Positions 6,492 to 12,150 of a DNA stretch of 14,655 bases are shown one piece after another. The position numbers and the translations under genes were made by a program. The stretch is taken from assembly GCA_015232935.1 (NCBI GenBank), contig JADFYT010000027.1, forward strand, positions 1 to 14,655. Reading direction: 5' to 3'. The DNA comes from Desulfamplus sp. GTDB taxonomy: Bacteria; Desulfobacterota; Desulfobacteria; Desulfobacterales; Desulfobacteraceae. How positions within the stretch are numbered: position 1 is the first letter of the stretch; each line of letters opens with the position of its first letter. Below the pieces are notes generated by a model. The model saw only the letters and a program-made list of their open reading frames with translations, had not been told where the DNA came from and did no database searches.

Positions 6492-6542
6492 AAAAAACAG
6501 GTGAACCTCATACCAGGAATGTGAGGTTCACCTGTTTTTTTT
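6492..6542 (+). terminator. Very strong, bidirectional intrinsic terminator
   Basis: A perfect 19-bp stem (6492-6510 with 6522-6540) is flanked by an A-run on the left and a T-run on the right, so it could stop transcription from either strand. It lies 304 nt after the Spy/ZraP-like stop and 128 nt before tatD. Apart from the family 1 and 2 repeats I see nothing definable in 6189-6491. Confidence 0.85.
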
Positions 6543-6669
6543 ACATAAATATATTGATCTGAAATAACATACATGGCAGATTGTCCCGCCATAACTAAAA
6601 ACGAGAGTCTGATGATTGCGGCTATTTCAAAAGATTTTCACATAAAAAATACAAAAACAGGACAAATAG

Positions 6670-7611
6670 ATGAATTTTAATATGAGACTTTTTGACAGCC
6701 ATTCACATATAGACGACAAAAGCTATGACTGCGATTTTGATGAGATGATGCAAAGATCATTTAATGCCGGAGTTGAGGCCATAATGGTGGCGGGAGTTAC
6801 TCCAGAGACTATAGCAAAGGCAATAAAAATAGCACAGCGTTACAACAATGATTATCAGCAGGGAGATAAACATTCTGGCTGCGATTACTATTGCAGTGAA
6901 ACTCCTGAACAAGATCAAGTTCATAAGCGGCTTCATTGCAATTTTTCTCAGACTGAAACTCCTGAAGAGAACCATACTCAGCAGCAACATGTTTTTATTT
7001 CGGTTGGCATGCATCCACATGATGCACAATATTGTTCAGATGATATTATTGACGACTACAAACTCCTTGCTCGTCAGAATCCGTCTGTTGTAAAGGCATG
7101 GGGTGAAACAGGCCTTGATTTTAATAGAATGCATTCTCCACGAGATCTACAGGAGAAGTGGTTTGTCCGCCAGTTAGAGGCGGCTGACGAACTCTCTCTT
7201 CCCGTGATTTTTCATGAACGGGATTCAGATGGAAAGTTTCTGCAGATTCTTGAATCAATGAACCACAGGGAACGTAAAGGAGTAGTTCACTGTTTCAGCG
7301 GCACAAAACAGGAGATGTTCGGGTATCTTGATCTTGGTTATTACATAGGCATTACAGGTATATTGACTGTTCAGCAAAGAGGGATGCTCCTCAGGGAACT
7401 TGCTCTGTTGATTCCTGAAGAGCGTATTGTCATTGAAACCGATGCCCCATATCTCACACCGGTTCCCATGAAAAACAAGACAAGAAGGAACGAGCCTGCA
7501 TTTGTAGAACATGTTTTGCACAAACTTGCACAAATAAGAGGTGTAAAAGTTGAAACTCTGGCGGAAGTGCTATGGAACAACACATGCTCTCTCTACAATA
7601 TCAGTCTTTAG
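6670..7611 (+). CDS. tatD: TatD-family metal-dependent hydrolase (DNase) with duplicated insertion
   Basis: Cytoplasmic TIM-barrel metallohydrolase of the TatD/YcfH family; members are 3'-5' DNA exonucleases, with proposed roles in DNA repair and RNA turnover. The metal ligands are visible: HSH (His11, His13), Glu146 in GETGLDF, His182 in FHERD, His207 in VVHCFSG, Asp258 in IETDAPYLTP. ATG 6670 has AGGAC 7 nt upstream; ATG 6682 is a plausible alternative, since most TatD proteins start close to the 'lfDSHSH' strand. At 313 aa it is 45-55 residues longer than usual. The excess is one hydrophilic Gln/Glu/His/Cys-rich insert (about 58-106) between the first barrel helix and 'VFISVGMHPHD', containing two 19-residue repeats. 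Catalytic residues are intact, so activity is expected. It is monocistronic, between a strong terminator and the convergent mtgA. Confidence 0.93.
   Translation: MNFNMRLFDSHSHIDDKSYDCDFDEMMQRSFNAGVEAIMVAGVTPETIAKAIKIAQRYNNDYQQGDKHSGCDYYCSETPEQDQVHKRLHCNFSQTETPEENHTQQQHVFISVGMHPHDAQYCSDDIIDDYKLLARQNPSVVKAWGETGLDFNRMHSPRDLQEKWFVRQLEAADELSLPVIFHERDSDGKFLQILESMNHRERKGVVHCFSGTKQEMFGYLDLGYYIGITGILTVQQRGMLLRELALLIPEERIVIETDAPYLTPVPMKNKTRRNEPAFVEHVLHKLAQIRGVKVETLAEVLWNNTCSLYNISL
6874..6987 (+). repeat. Degenerate 57-bp tandem duplication inside tatD
   Basis: Two in-frame 19-codon units (6874-6930 and 6931-6987) encode SGCDYYCSETPEQDQVHKR and LHCNFSQTETPEENHTQQQ. The 13-nt string TGAAACTCCTGAA is identical in both at the same unit position, 57 nt apart. 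The rest has drifted, so the duplication is old but still recognisable. It accounts for most of the extra length of this TatD. Confidence 0.65.
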
Positions 7612-7612
7612 C

Positions 7613-7678
7613 CCCTTGACTTGATTTATACTTGTCGGGGTGAATGCAATAACTACCCGACATTTTAAACTTGAAGGG
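7613..7678. repeat. Intergenic inverted-repeat family 2, copy 2
   Basis: It begins 2 nt after the tatD stop. The right arm (ACCCGACATTTTAAACTTGA and AGGG, 7655-7678) matches that of copy 1 (6253-6274) with a single difference. The left arm has drifted, but CCCTT at the base and GTCGGGG at the core still pair. It lies between convergent tatD and mtgA and, with the T-run at 7685-7691, can also serve as the tatD terminator. Confidence 0.6.
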
Positions 7679-7715
7679 ATACTGCTTTTTTACTTAAAGG
7701 GATACTGTTTTTTTT
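7669..7715. repeat. 23-bp tandem direct repeat at the mtgA 3' end
   Basis: Two adjoining units, 7669-7691 and 7692-7715, share ACTT(G/A)AAGGGATACTG followed by a T-run. The first overlaps the end of inverted repeat family 2 copy 2. The second reaches the mtgA stop codon (TTA at 7714-7716), so the mtgA stop sits at the repeat boundary. It looks like local duplication of a repeat end plus terminator tract. Confidence 0.7.
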
Positions 7716-8412
7716 ACAATGATGGCATCAGTCGCATATCTTTCATTATCCTTTTTTGCCTTGATCTTACATAGCTGTCAGGGGTGGTTGGCGACCAGGT
7801 GTGGGGACTTGGAAGAATAGCAGCCAGAAGAGCTGCCTGTGCTTTGGTTAGATCCTTTGCACTGCACGAAAAATATTTTTCTGCGGCTGCATGTGCCCCT
7901 ACAGTTGCGATTCCCCAGTCAACTGTATTAAGATAAATCTCAAGGATTCTCTCTTTGCTCCAAAAAAGCTCCATAAATACAGTATAGTAGGCTTCAATAA
8001 CTTTTCTGACTATACTTCTCCAGGGTATAAGGAACAGAGATCGTGCAGCCTGCATGGTTATAGTGCTTGCTCCCCGTACCTTTTTTCCTGATTTTATGTC
8101 AGCAAAGGCTTTTTTAATCTCAATAAAATCAAAACCGTTATGTGAGGCAAATCGTTGATCTTCTGCAGCAAGAACCGCTTTACGCAGGTGTAGAGAGATC
8201 TGATCGATATCTTTCCACTCATATGAAAACTCTACATAATCCTTTCTTGTCACCTTTTTTTCACACCACTCCCAGACCATGGGAATTGTAAAGGAGGGGT
8301 TTACAAATTTGAACATCAGAACCTGGAGTACAGGAATACCGAGCAATAGAAAAAAAACAATTGCCGGTATCTTTAGAAGACGCCTGTATCTTGACAACAT
8401 TGTAATTTTCAT
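7714..8412 (-). CDS. mtgA: Monofunctional peptidoglycan transglycosylase
   Basis: Inner-membrane glycosyltransferase (GT51) that polymerises lipid II into glycan strands. The preferred start is ATG 8412 (232 aa, close to the usual 225-245); ATG 8400 is possible, and longer forms run into an intergenic repeat. No clear Shine-Dalgarno is seen at either. A single transmembrane helix (IPAIVFFLLLGIPVLQVLMFKFV) follows the basic RYRRLLK. GT51 motifs are present: AAEDQRFASHNGFD with the catalytic Glu, RGASTITMQAARSLFL, 'RKVIEAYYTVFMELFWSKERILEIYLNTVDWG' in two parts, and 'AQAALLAAILPSP'. There is no transpeptidase domain. It is divergent from the DUF3842-cooT pair and convergent with tatD. Confidence 0.95.
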   Translation of the reverse strand: MKITMLSRYRRLLKIPAIVFFLLLGIPVLQVLMFKFVNPSFTIPMVWEWCEKKVTRKDYVEFSYEWKDIDQISLHLRKAVLAAEDQRFASHNGFDFIEIKKAFADIKSGKKVRGASTITMQAARSLFLIPWRSIVRKVIEAYYTVFMELFWSKERILEIYLNTVDWGIATVGAHAAAEKYFSCSAKDLTKAQAALLAAILPSPHTWSPTTPDSYVRSRQKRIMKDMRLMPSL

Positions 8413-8481
8413 CGATAAATTATTGAGTTCGTTGTATGCGTTTGGGTCAATTATGCAAAGGATAAAAACAATATAAACCTT

Positions 8482-8540
8482 CATGGCCGTTGTGTGGCCA
8501 CTCCGAACCATGAAAACAAGAGAGCATTTTCATGGTAAAA
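8482..8540 (+). repeat. Intergenic repeat family 1, copy C (best preserved)
   Basis: A first hairpin (TGGCC/GGCCA) is followed by a perfect 9-bp hairpin, CCATGAAAA (8508-8516) with TTTTCATGG (8527-8535), then TAAAA. Copies B, D and, in reverse orientation, A share this plan. It lies upstream of mtgA in the divergent mtgA/DUF3842 interval, and in-frame upstream ATGs for mtgA inside it are probably fortuitous. Confidence 0.65.
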
Positions 8541-8558
8541 TATATTTCCTGCAAGATG

Positions 8559-8593
8559 CACTTTTACTCCTTAATCGCACTGGATTAAAAGTG
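8559..8593. repeat. 12-bp inverted repeat in the mtgA/DUF3842 divergent region
   Basis: CACTTTTACTCC (8559-8570) and GGATTAAAAGTG (8582-8593) pair with one mismatch around an 11-nt loop. No T-run follows on either strand, so it is not an obvious terminator. It could be an operator or the remnant of a repeat. Confidence 0.45.
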
Positions 8594-8631
8594 AATTCCG
8601 CAGTAGGTCTAATATATGAAATATCTCTAAA

Positions 8632-8680
8632 ATTCAATAATTGAATAGCTCTTGACATAATGCAGCATCAAAGCTAATAG
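8632..8680 (+). promoter_or_regulatory. Sigma-70-type promoter of DUF3842 with adjacent palindrome
   Basis: TTGACA at 8652-8657 is a perfect -35 hexamer; 17 bp later TAATAG (8675-8680) is a poor -10. A 15-bp perfect palindrome, ATTCAAT-A-ATTGAAT (8632-8646), ends 5 bp upstream of the -35 and is a candidate regulator site. The start site would fall only about 4 nt before the ATG at 8691, implying an almost leaderless mRNA. Confidence 0.4.
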
Positions 8681-8690
8681 AAATTTCATT

Positions 8691-9137
8691 ATGAACAATA
8701 CACCTAAAAAAATATGCGTCATAGATGGACAAGGCGGAGGGATAGGCTCAACAATTATCCGCAAGCTTAAAGAGCGATTTGGCGAAGATGTCGAGATCCT
8801 TGCTCTTGGTACCAATGCCATTGCAACAGCCCAGATGCTCAAAGCCCGTGCCAACAGAGGGGCATCCGGTATCAATGCCATTGTACAGACAGTAAGGAAT
8901 GCGGATTACATCATAGGTACTGTGGGAATAATAATGCCAAATGCAATGATGGGAGAACTCACCCCGGAAATGGCTGAAGCTATTTCACTTTCTCCGGCGA
9001 AAAAAATTCTGATCCCGCTTACCCAGGAGAATCTTGAAATAGTGGGCTTGACATCAATCCCGCTACCACAGCTTGTTGATGATCTTGTTGACAAGTATGG
9101 AGAAAATTTTCTCAAGCAGTGCCCCACGCAGGATTGA
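8691..9137 (+). CDS. DUF3842 family protein
   Basis: Function unknown; the 148-aa length fits the DUF3842 family. It opens with a Rossmann-like strand and glycine loop, ICVIDGQGGGIGSTIIRKL (8-26), suggesting nucleotide or dinucleotide binding, although no ligand is established. Later segments are 'ILALGTNAIATAQMLKARA', 'ADYIIGTVGIIMPNAMMGELTPEMAEAI' in parts, 'KKILIPL' and a charged C-terminal helix. There are no membrane segments. No Shine-Dalgarno precedes the ATG, which agrees with a nearly leaderless transcript from the promoter just upstream. The downstream CooT-family gene on the same strand (101-nt gap) suggests a shared role in metal or nickel-enzyme biology, but that is inference from adjacency only. 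Confidence 0.85.
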   Translation: MNNTPKKICVIDGQGGGIGSTIIRKLKERFGEDVEILALGTNAIATAQMLKARANRGASGINAIVQTVRNADYIIGTVGIIMPNAMMGELTPEMAEAISLSPAKKILIPLTQENLEIVGLTSIPLPQLVDDLVDKYGENFLKQCPTQD

Positions 9138-9152
9138 TCAAGCTTTTTTACT

Positions 9153-9204
9153 CAGATGCTTAGGCTATCTGCATAAAAAATGCACAATCCATTTTCATTG
9201 TAAA
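9153..9204 (+). repeat. Intergenic repeat family 1, copy D (degenerate)
   Basis: A first hairpin CAGAT/ATCTG (9153-9157/9167-9171) is followed by CATAAAAA and, 17 nt on, TTTTCATT (9192-9199). ATTTTCATTGTAAA (9191-9204) is identical to the end of copy B. It occupies most of the gap between the DUF3842 and cooT genes. Confidence 0.4.
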
Positions 9205-9238
9205 CAAAAAGAGAATTTGCTCACAAGGAGTTAGAAAA

Positions 9239-9433
9239 ATGTGCGAAGCAAGTGCTTATATTATTGAGGATCGAAGAGAGGAACACCGCCTTATCATGGA
9301 GGCAGTTGACAGAGTGATTCCCGAAGATGAAGGAATCCGGCTTGTAAGTATTTTTGGAGATCAGAAGTTTATCAAGGGATATATCCATTCACTATCTCTT
9401 GTTGAGCACAAGGTTTTTATAAAGCTTGTATAA
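9239..9433 (+). CDS. cooT: CooT-family nickel-binding protein
   Basis: Small (64 aa) cytoplasmic protein. CooT of Rhodospirillum rubrum binds Ni(II) as a dimer through an N-terminal Cys and helps mature carbon monoxide dehydrogenase. The conserved start Met-Cys (Cys2) is present, followed by the family's small beta-barrel pattern: 'ASAYIIED', 'IRLVSIFGDQKFIKGYIHSLSLVEHKVFIKLV'. AAGGAG lies 8-10 nt before the ATG. It follows the DUF3842 gene on the same strand after a 101-nt gap occupied by a family 1 repeat. No CODH, cooC or cooJ is in the window, so its client enzyme cannot be named; CODH/acetyl-CoA synthase or a hydrogenase would be typical. Confidence 0.85.
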   Translation: MCEASAYIIEDRREEHRLIMEAVDRVIPEDEGIRLVSIFGDQKFIKGYIHSLSLVEHKVFIKLV

Positions 9434-9490
9434 AAGTCTCTTAAGATCATGTTGCTGTGTCAAGTCAGTCGTTCATGCACATTACAAAAA

Positions 9491-9558
9491 CAGAAAGGGA
9501 AAAGAGCCCGACGGCAAGTCTTACAAAAATTAATTTAAGGCTCTTGATTCCCTTTCAA
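9491..9558 (-). terminator. Bulged hairpin downstream of nfnB (possible second terminator)
   Basis: The stem has two blocks: GAAAGGGA (9493-9500) with TCCCTTTC (9549-9556), then AAGAGCC (9502-9508) with GGCTCTT (9539-9545), around a 30-nt loop. On the minus strand it runs into CTGTTTTTGT. It lies between cooT (+) and nfnB (-), beyond the closer nfnB hairpin. A structured RNA or repeat remnant is an alternative. Confidence 0.5.
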
Positions 9559-9643
9559 AAAAATCAATTACAGCTATCATAAACAACATCTTGAAATATG
9601 GGATAATAACTTTACGTCATATATTACAGCATCACTGAAACTG

Positions 9644-9682
9644 CAATAAGAAACTTCAGACGATCAGCTTGAACGTCTGAAG
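9644..9682 (-). terminator. Intrinsic terminator of the nfnAB operon
   Basis: A perfect 9-bp stem (CTTCAGACG at 9654-9662 with CGTCTGAAG at 9674-9682) is followed on the minus strand by TTTCTTATTG. It is 34 nt beyond the nfnB stop. Confidence 0.65.
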
Positions 9683-9715
9683 TATAATAGATCAACAGTC
9701 CTAAATTTCAAGGGT

Positions 9716-11128
9716 TTACCAACCGATTGACAGATAGTCATGTATGGAATTGGCGGCTTCCCTGCCCGCACCCATCGCAAGAATAACAGTTGCCATACCA
9801 GTTACAATATCACCGCCAGCCCATACACCTTTTTTGGTAGTTTTGCCGGTTACAGGGTGAGCTACAATATTGCCCCAGCGGTTAAGTGAGATCTCCGGCG
9901 TGGCATTGGTCAAAAGCGGGTTAGGCTGTGCTCCTACTGATACCACCACAAGATCACACTCAATGGTGTACTCTGAACCCTGGATTGCAACAGGCCTTCT
10001 TCTGCCAGATGCGTCAGGCTCTCCCAGCTCCATTTTAAGACACTCCATGCCGCACAGCCTTCCTTTTTCATCACCAAAAAACTGTACCGGGTTGGTAAGC
10101 AGAATAAACTCGATGCCCTCTTCTTCTGCATGGTGCAACTCTTCCGCCCTTGCCGGCATCTCTGCCCGTGAACGCCTGTAAACCACTTTTACAGATTCAG
10201 CTCCAAGGCGCATGGCTGTTCTTGCAGCATCCATGGCAACATTTCCTGCCCCCAGTACCACTACATTTTTACCTCTTGCAACTGGAGTGTCATATTCAGG
10301 AAAACGGTAAGCCTTCATAAGATTTGTTCTGGTCAAGTACTCATTGGCAGAAAAAACACCAATCAAGTTTTCACCAGGAAGATTCATGAAACGTGGAAGA
10401 CCAGCACCAACCCCCACATAGACAGCATCATATCCCTCCTGAAAAAGCTCATCAATGGTGACGGTAGCACCCACAACGCTGTTAGTTTCAATTTTAACAC
10501 CAAGTTTTTCAAGAGTCGAGACTTCAGAAGCGACAATCTCTTTGGGCAGCCTGAACTCAGGGATGCCATATACCAATACTCCGCCTGTCTGGTGAAAGGC
10601 TTCAAATATTGTTACATCATGTCCCTTTACAACAAGATCTCCTGCCACTGTAAGACCTGATGGACCAGAGCCTATTATGGCGACTTTCTTGCCGGTTTTT
10701 TCAGCTACCCCGGGCAGTTCAACAGAGCCCTTTTCCCGTGCATAGTCAGCGGCAAACCTCTCAAGATATCCAATGGCTACCGAGCTTCCCTTTTTGCCGA
10801 TAATGCATCTGCCTTCACACTGGATCTCCTGGGGACATACCCGCCCGCAAATCGCAGGAAGAGCATTTCTCTCCCACAGTTTTTTAGCAGCTCCTTCAAA
10901 ATCACCCTCTGCAATCTTATTGATAAATCCTGGAATATCAACCGAAACCGGGCATCCATCAACACAGGCGGGATTTTTGCACTGAAGACATCTTGATGCC
11001 TCGGTCCTGGCCATTTCAGGTGTAAGGCCGAGCGGCACTTCCATGAAATTCTTGTTTCTCACATCAGGAGCCTGTTCAGGCATCTTTGCCCTTGGTACCT
11101 GTTCTTTTTTTACTTTCTTCTCCACCAT
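9716..11128 (-). CDS. nfnB: NfnB: NADPH-dependent ferredoxin oxidoreductase large subunit (GltA/GltD-like)
   Basis: Large subunit of a two-subunit cytoplasmic flavoenzyme (NfnAB, formerly sulfide dehydrogenase SudA) that couples NADPH, NADH and ferredoxin by electron bifurcation. The 470-aa product has a GltD-type N-terminus with two Fe-S motifs: Cys47, 50, 55, 59 (CLQCKNPACVDGCP) and Cys94, 98, 104, 108 (CGRVCPQEIQCEGRC). An FAD-binding site GSGPSG (153-158) and an NADP-type site GAGNVAMDAARTA (293-305) follow, with the C-terminal 'GVWAGGDIVTGMATVILAMGAGREAA' closing the flavin site. AAAGGA precedes the ATG. It lies 67 nt behind nfnA. The pairing separates it from the glutamate synthase small subunit, which it closely resembles and with which it is often mis-annotated as gltA or gltD. 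Confidence 0.92.
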   Translation of the reverse strand: MVEKKVKKEQVPRAKMPEQAPDVRNKNFMEVPLGLTPEMARTEASRCLQCKNPACVDGCPVSVDIPGFINKIAEGDFEGAAKKLWERNALPAICGRVCPQEIQCEGRCIIGKKGSSVAIGYLERFAADYAREKGSVELPGVAEKTGKKVAIIGSGPSGLTVAGDLVVKGHDVTIFEAFHQTGGVLVYGIPEFRLPKEIVASEVSTLEKLGVKIETNSVVGATVTIDELFQEGYDAVYVGVGAGLPRFMNLPGENLIGVFSANEYLTRTNLMKAYRFPEYDTPVARGKNVVVLGAGNVAMDAARTAMRLGAESVKVVYRRSRAEMPARAEELHHAEEEGIEFILLTNPVQFFGDEKGRLCGMECLKMELGEPDASGRRRPVAIQGSEYTIECDLVVVSVGAQPNPLLTNATPEISLNRWGNIVAHPVTGKTTKKGVWAGGDIVTGMATVILAMGAGREAANSIHDYLSIGW

Positions 11129-11195
11129 TACGTTATTCCTTTATCTTGCACAAAAACGTTTCCTGACATTATCAGTTTTTTGTTGCGTTCTTGTG

Positions 11196-12023
11196 TTACA
11201 GGTTTTGTCTGCATTGATCCATGCTGATCTTCTCATCTTCATGATATGCCTGAAGCCGCTTTGACAACTCATCATAATCCACCTCATGGCCATCAAACTC
11301 AGGGCCATCCACGCAGGCAAACTGAGTCTTGCCACCAACAGATACACGGCATCCGCCGCACATTCCGGTGCCGTCAACCATGATAGGATTAAGGCTCACA
11401 AGGGTTTCAACCCCCTTTTCCTTTGTGATCTTTGAAACAAACTTCATCATGGGTACAGGTCCTATTGCAACCACAAGACGAATATCCTCTTTTTCCAGGA
11501 CATCCTTGAGCACATCTGTGACAAAGCCGTGATGTCCCCTGGAGCCGTCGTCAGTGCATATGTGCAAAGTGTCTGACACCTTTGACATCTTGTCTTCAAG
11601 AATAAGAAGATCCTTGTTTCGTGAGCCAAGTATTGTGATCACCTCATTACCAGCCTCTTTGAGCCCCCGTGTGATCGGGTGAAGCACTGCGATTCCGGTT
11701 CCACCTCCCACGCATACCACCTTGCCTCTCTTTTCAATGTGAGTGGCCTTGCCAAGCGGGCCTATAACTGCAAAATACTCTTCTCCCACCTGCATTTTTC
11801 CAAAAAGAGAGGTAGATTTTCCAACGATCATGTAGATAATTGTAATGGTACCCTTTTCCGGATCAACATCTGCCATTGTAAGGGGTATTCTCTCTCCCTT
11901 TTCATTGGCCTGAAGTATTACGAACTGACCCGGTTTTGCCTTTCGGGCAATCCGTGGCGCTTCGATTTCGTTCAGGACAATGGTTCCCTGAGCCATCTCT
12001 TCCCGATTGACAATTTTGAACAT
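11196..12023 (-). CDS. nfnA: NfnA: FAD/NAD-binding small subunit of the NADH:ferredoxin-NADP oxidoreductase
   Basis: NfnA/SudB-type subunit, the NADH-side module. The 275-aa product is a ferredoxin-reductase fold: an FAD-binding barrel with RIPLTMAD (45-52), an NAD domain with VGGGTGIAVLHPITRGLKEAG (105-125), and a C-terminal [2Fe-2S] segment with Cys222, Cys225 (GTGMCGGCRV) and Cys237 (FACVDGPEFDGHEVDY). It resembles dihydroorotate dehydrogenase electron-transfer subunits (PyrK), but no pyrD is nearby and NfnB is its operon partner. CAGGAGG lies 5-6 nt upstream of the ATG. First gene of the nfnAB pair. In sulfate reducers the complex balances reduced ferredoxin, NADH and NADPH. Confidence 0.92.
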   Translation of the reverse strand: MFKIVNREEMAQGTIVLNEIEAPRIARKAKPGQFVILQANEKGERIPLTMADVDPEKGTITIIYMIVGKSTSLFGKMQVGEEYFAVIGPLGKATHIEKRGKVVCVGGGTGIAVLHPITRGLKEAGNEVITILGSRNKDLLILEDKMSKVSDTLHICTDDGSRGHHGFVTDVLKDVLEKEDIRLVVAIGPVPMMKFVSKITKEKGVETLVSLNPIMVDGTGMCGGCRVSVGGKTQFACVDGPEFDGHEVDYDELSKRLQAYHEDEKISMDQCRQNL

Positions 12024-12053
12024 TTTAACCTCCTGATTTAAATCTCTTATACC

Positions 12054-12116
12054 TTAAGAACAACATGTTCTTAATTTAATCTTGAATTGTGTACCAAAAA
12101 CTTTTTCATTATACAA
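12054..12116 (-). promoter_or_regulatory. nfnAB promoter region with perfect inverted repeat
   Basis: On the minus strand TATAAT (12111-12116) is an excellent -10, but no convincing -35 stands 17 bp before it. About 30-50 bp downstream of the implied start is an 8-bp perfect inverted repeat (TTAAGAAC at 12054-12061, GTTCTTAA at 12067-12074, 5-bp spacer), 31 nt before the nfnA ATG. It is a candidate repressor operator. It does not match the TTGTGAA-type half-site of the redox regulator Rex. Confidence 0.4.
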
Positions 12117-12150
12117 GATGGAAACTTTGTTTTCTGACAAAACAACACAA

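Noticed and set aside
6572..6590. TGGC...GCCA motif upstream of tatD as a sigma-54 promoter
   Set aside because: The GG/GC doublets do not have the required spacing or -12 sequence on either strand.
7891..8091. Plus-strand 66-aa open frame within mtgA
   Set aside because: Antisense to conserved GT51 motifs with no ribosome site or homology signal.
8413..8511. Longer mtgA N-terminus beginning near 8511 or 8484
   Set aside because: It would run through intergenic repeat copy C and add residues not typical of MtgA; ATG 8412 gives the normal length.
36..9708. 13-nt identity AACAGTCCTAAAT near 36-48 and near 9695-9708
   Set aside because: One or two exact 13-mers are expected by chance in a window of this size, and the contexts are unrelated.
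12054..12074. Rex-binding site upstream of nfnAB
   Set aside because: The half-sites are TTAAGAAC/GTTCTTAA, unlike the TTGTGAA/TTCACAA pattern of Rex.
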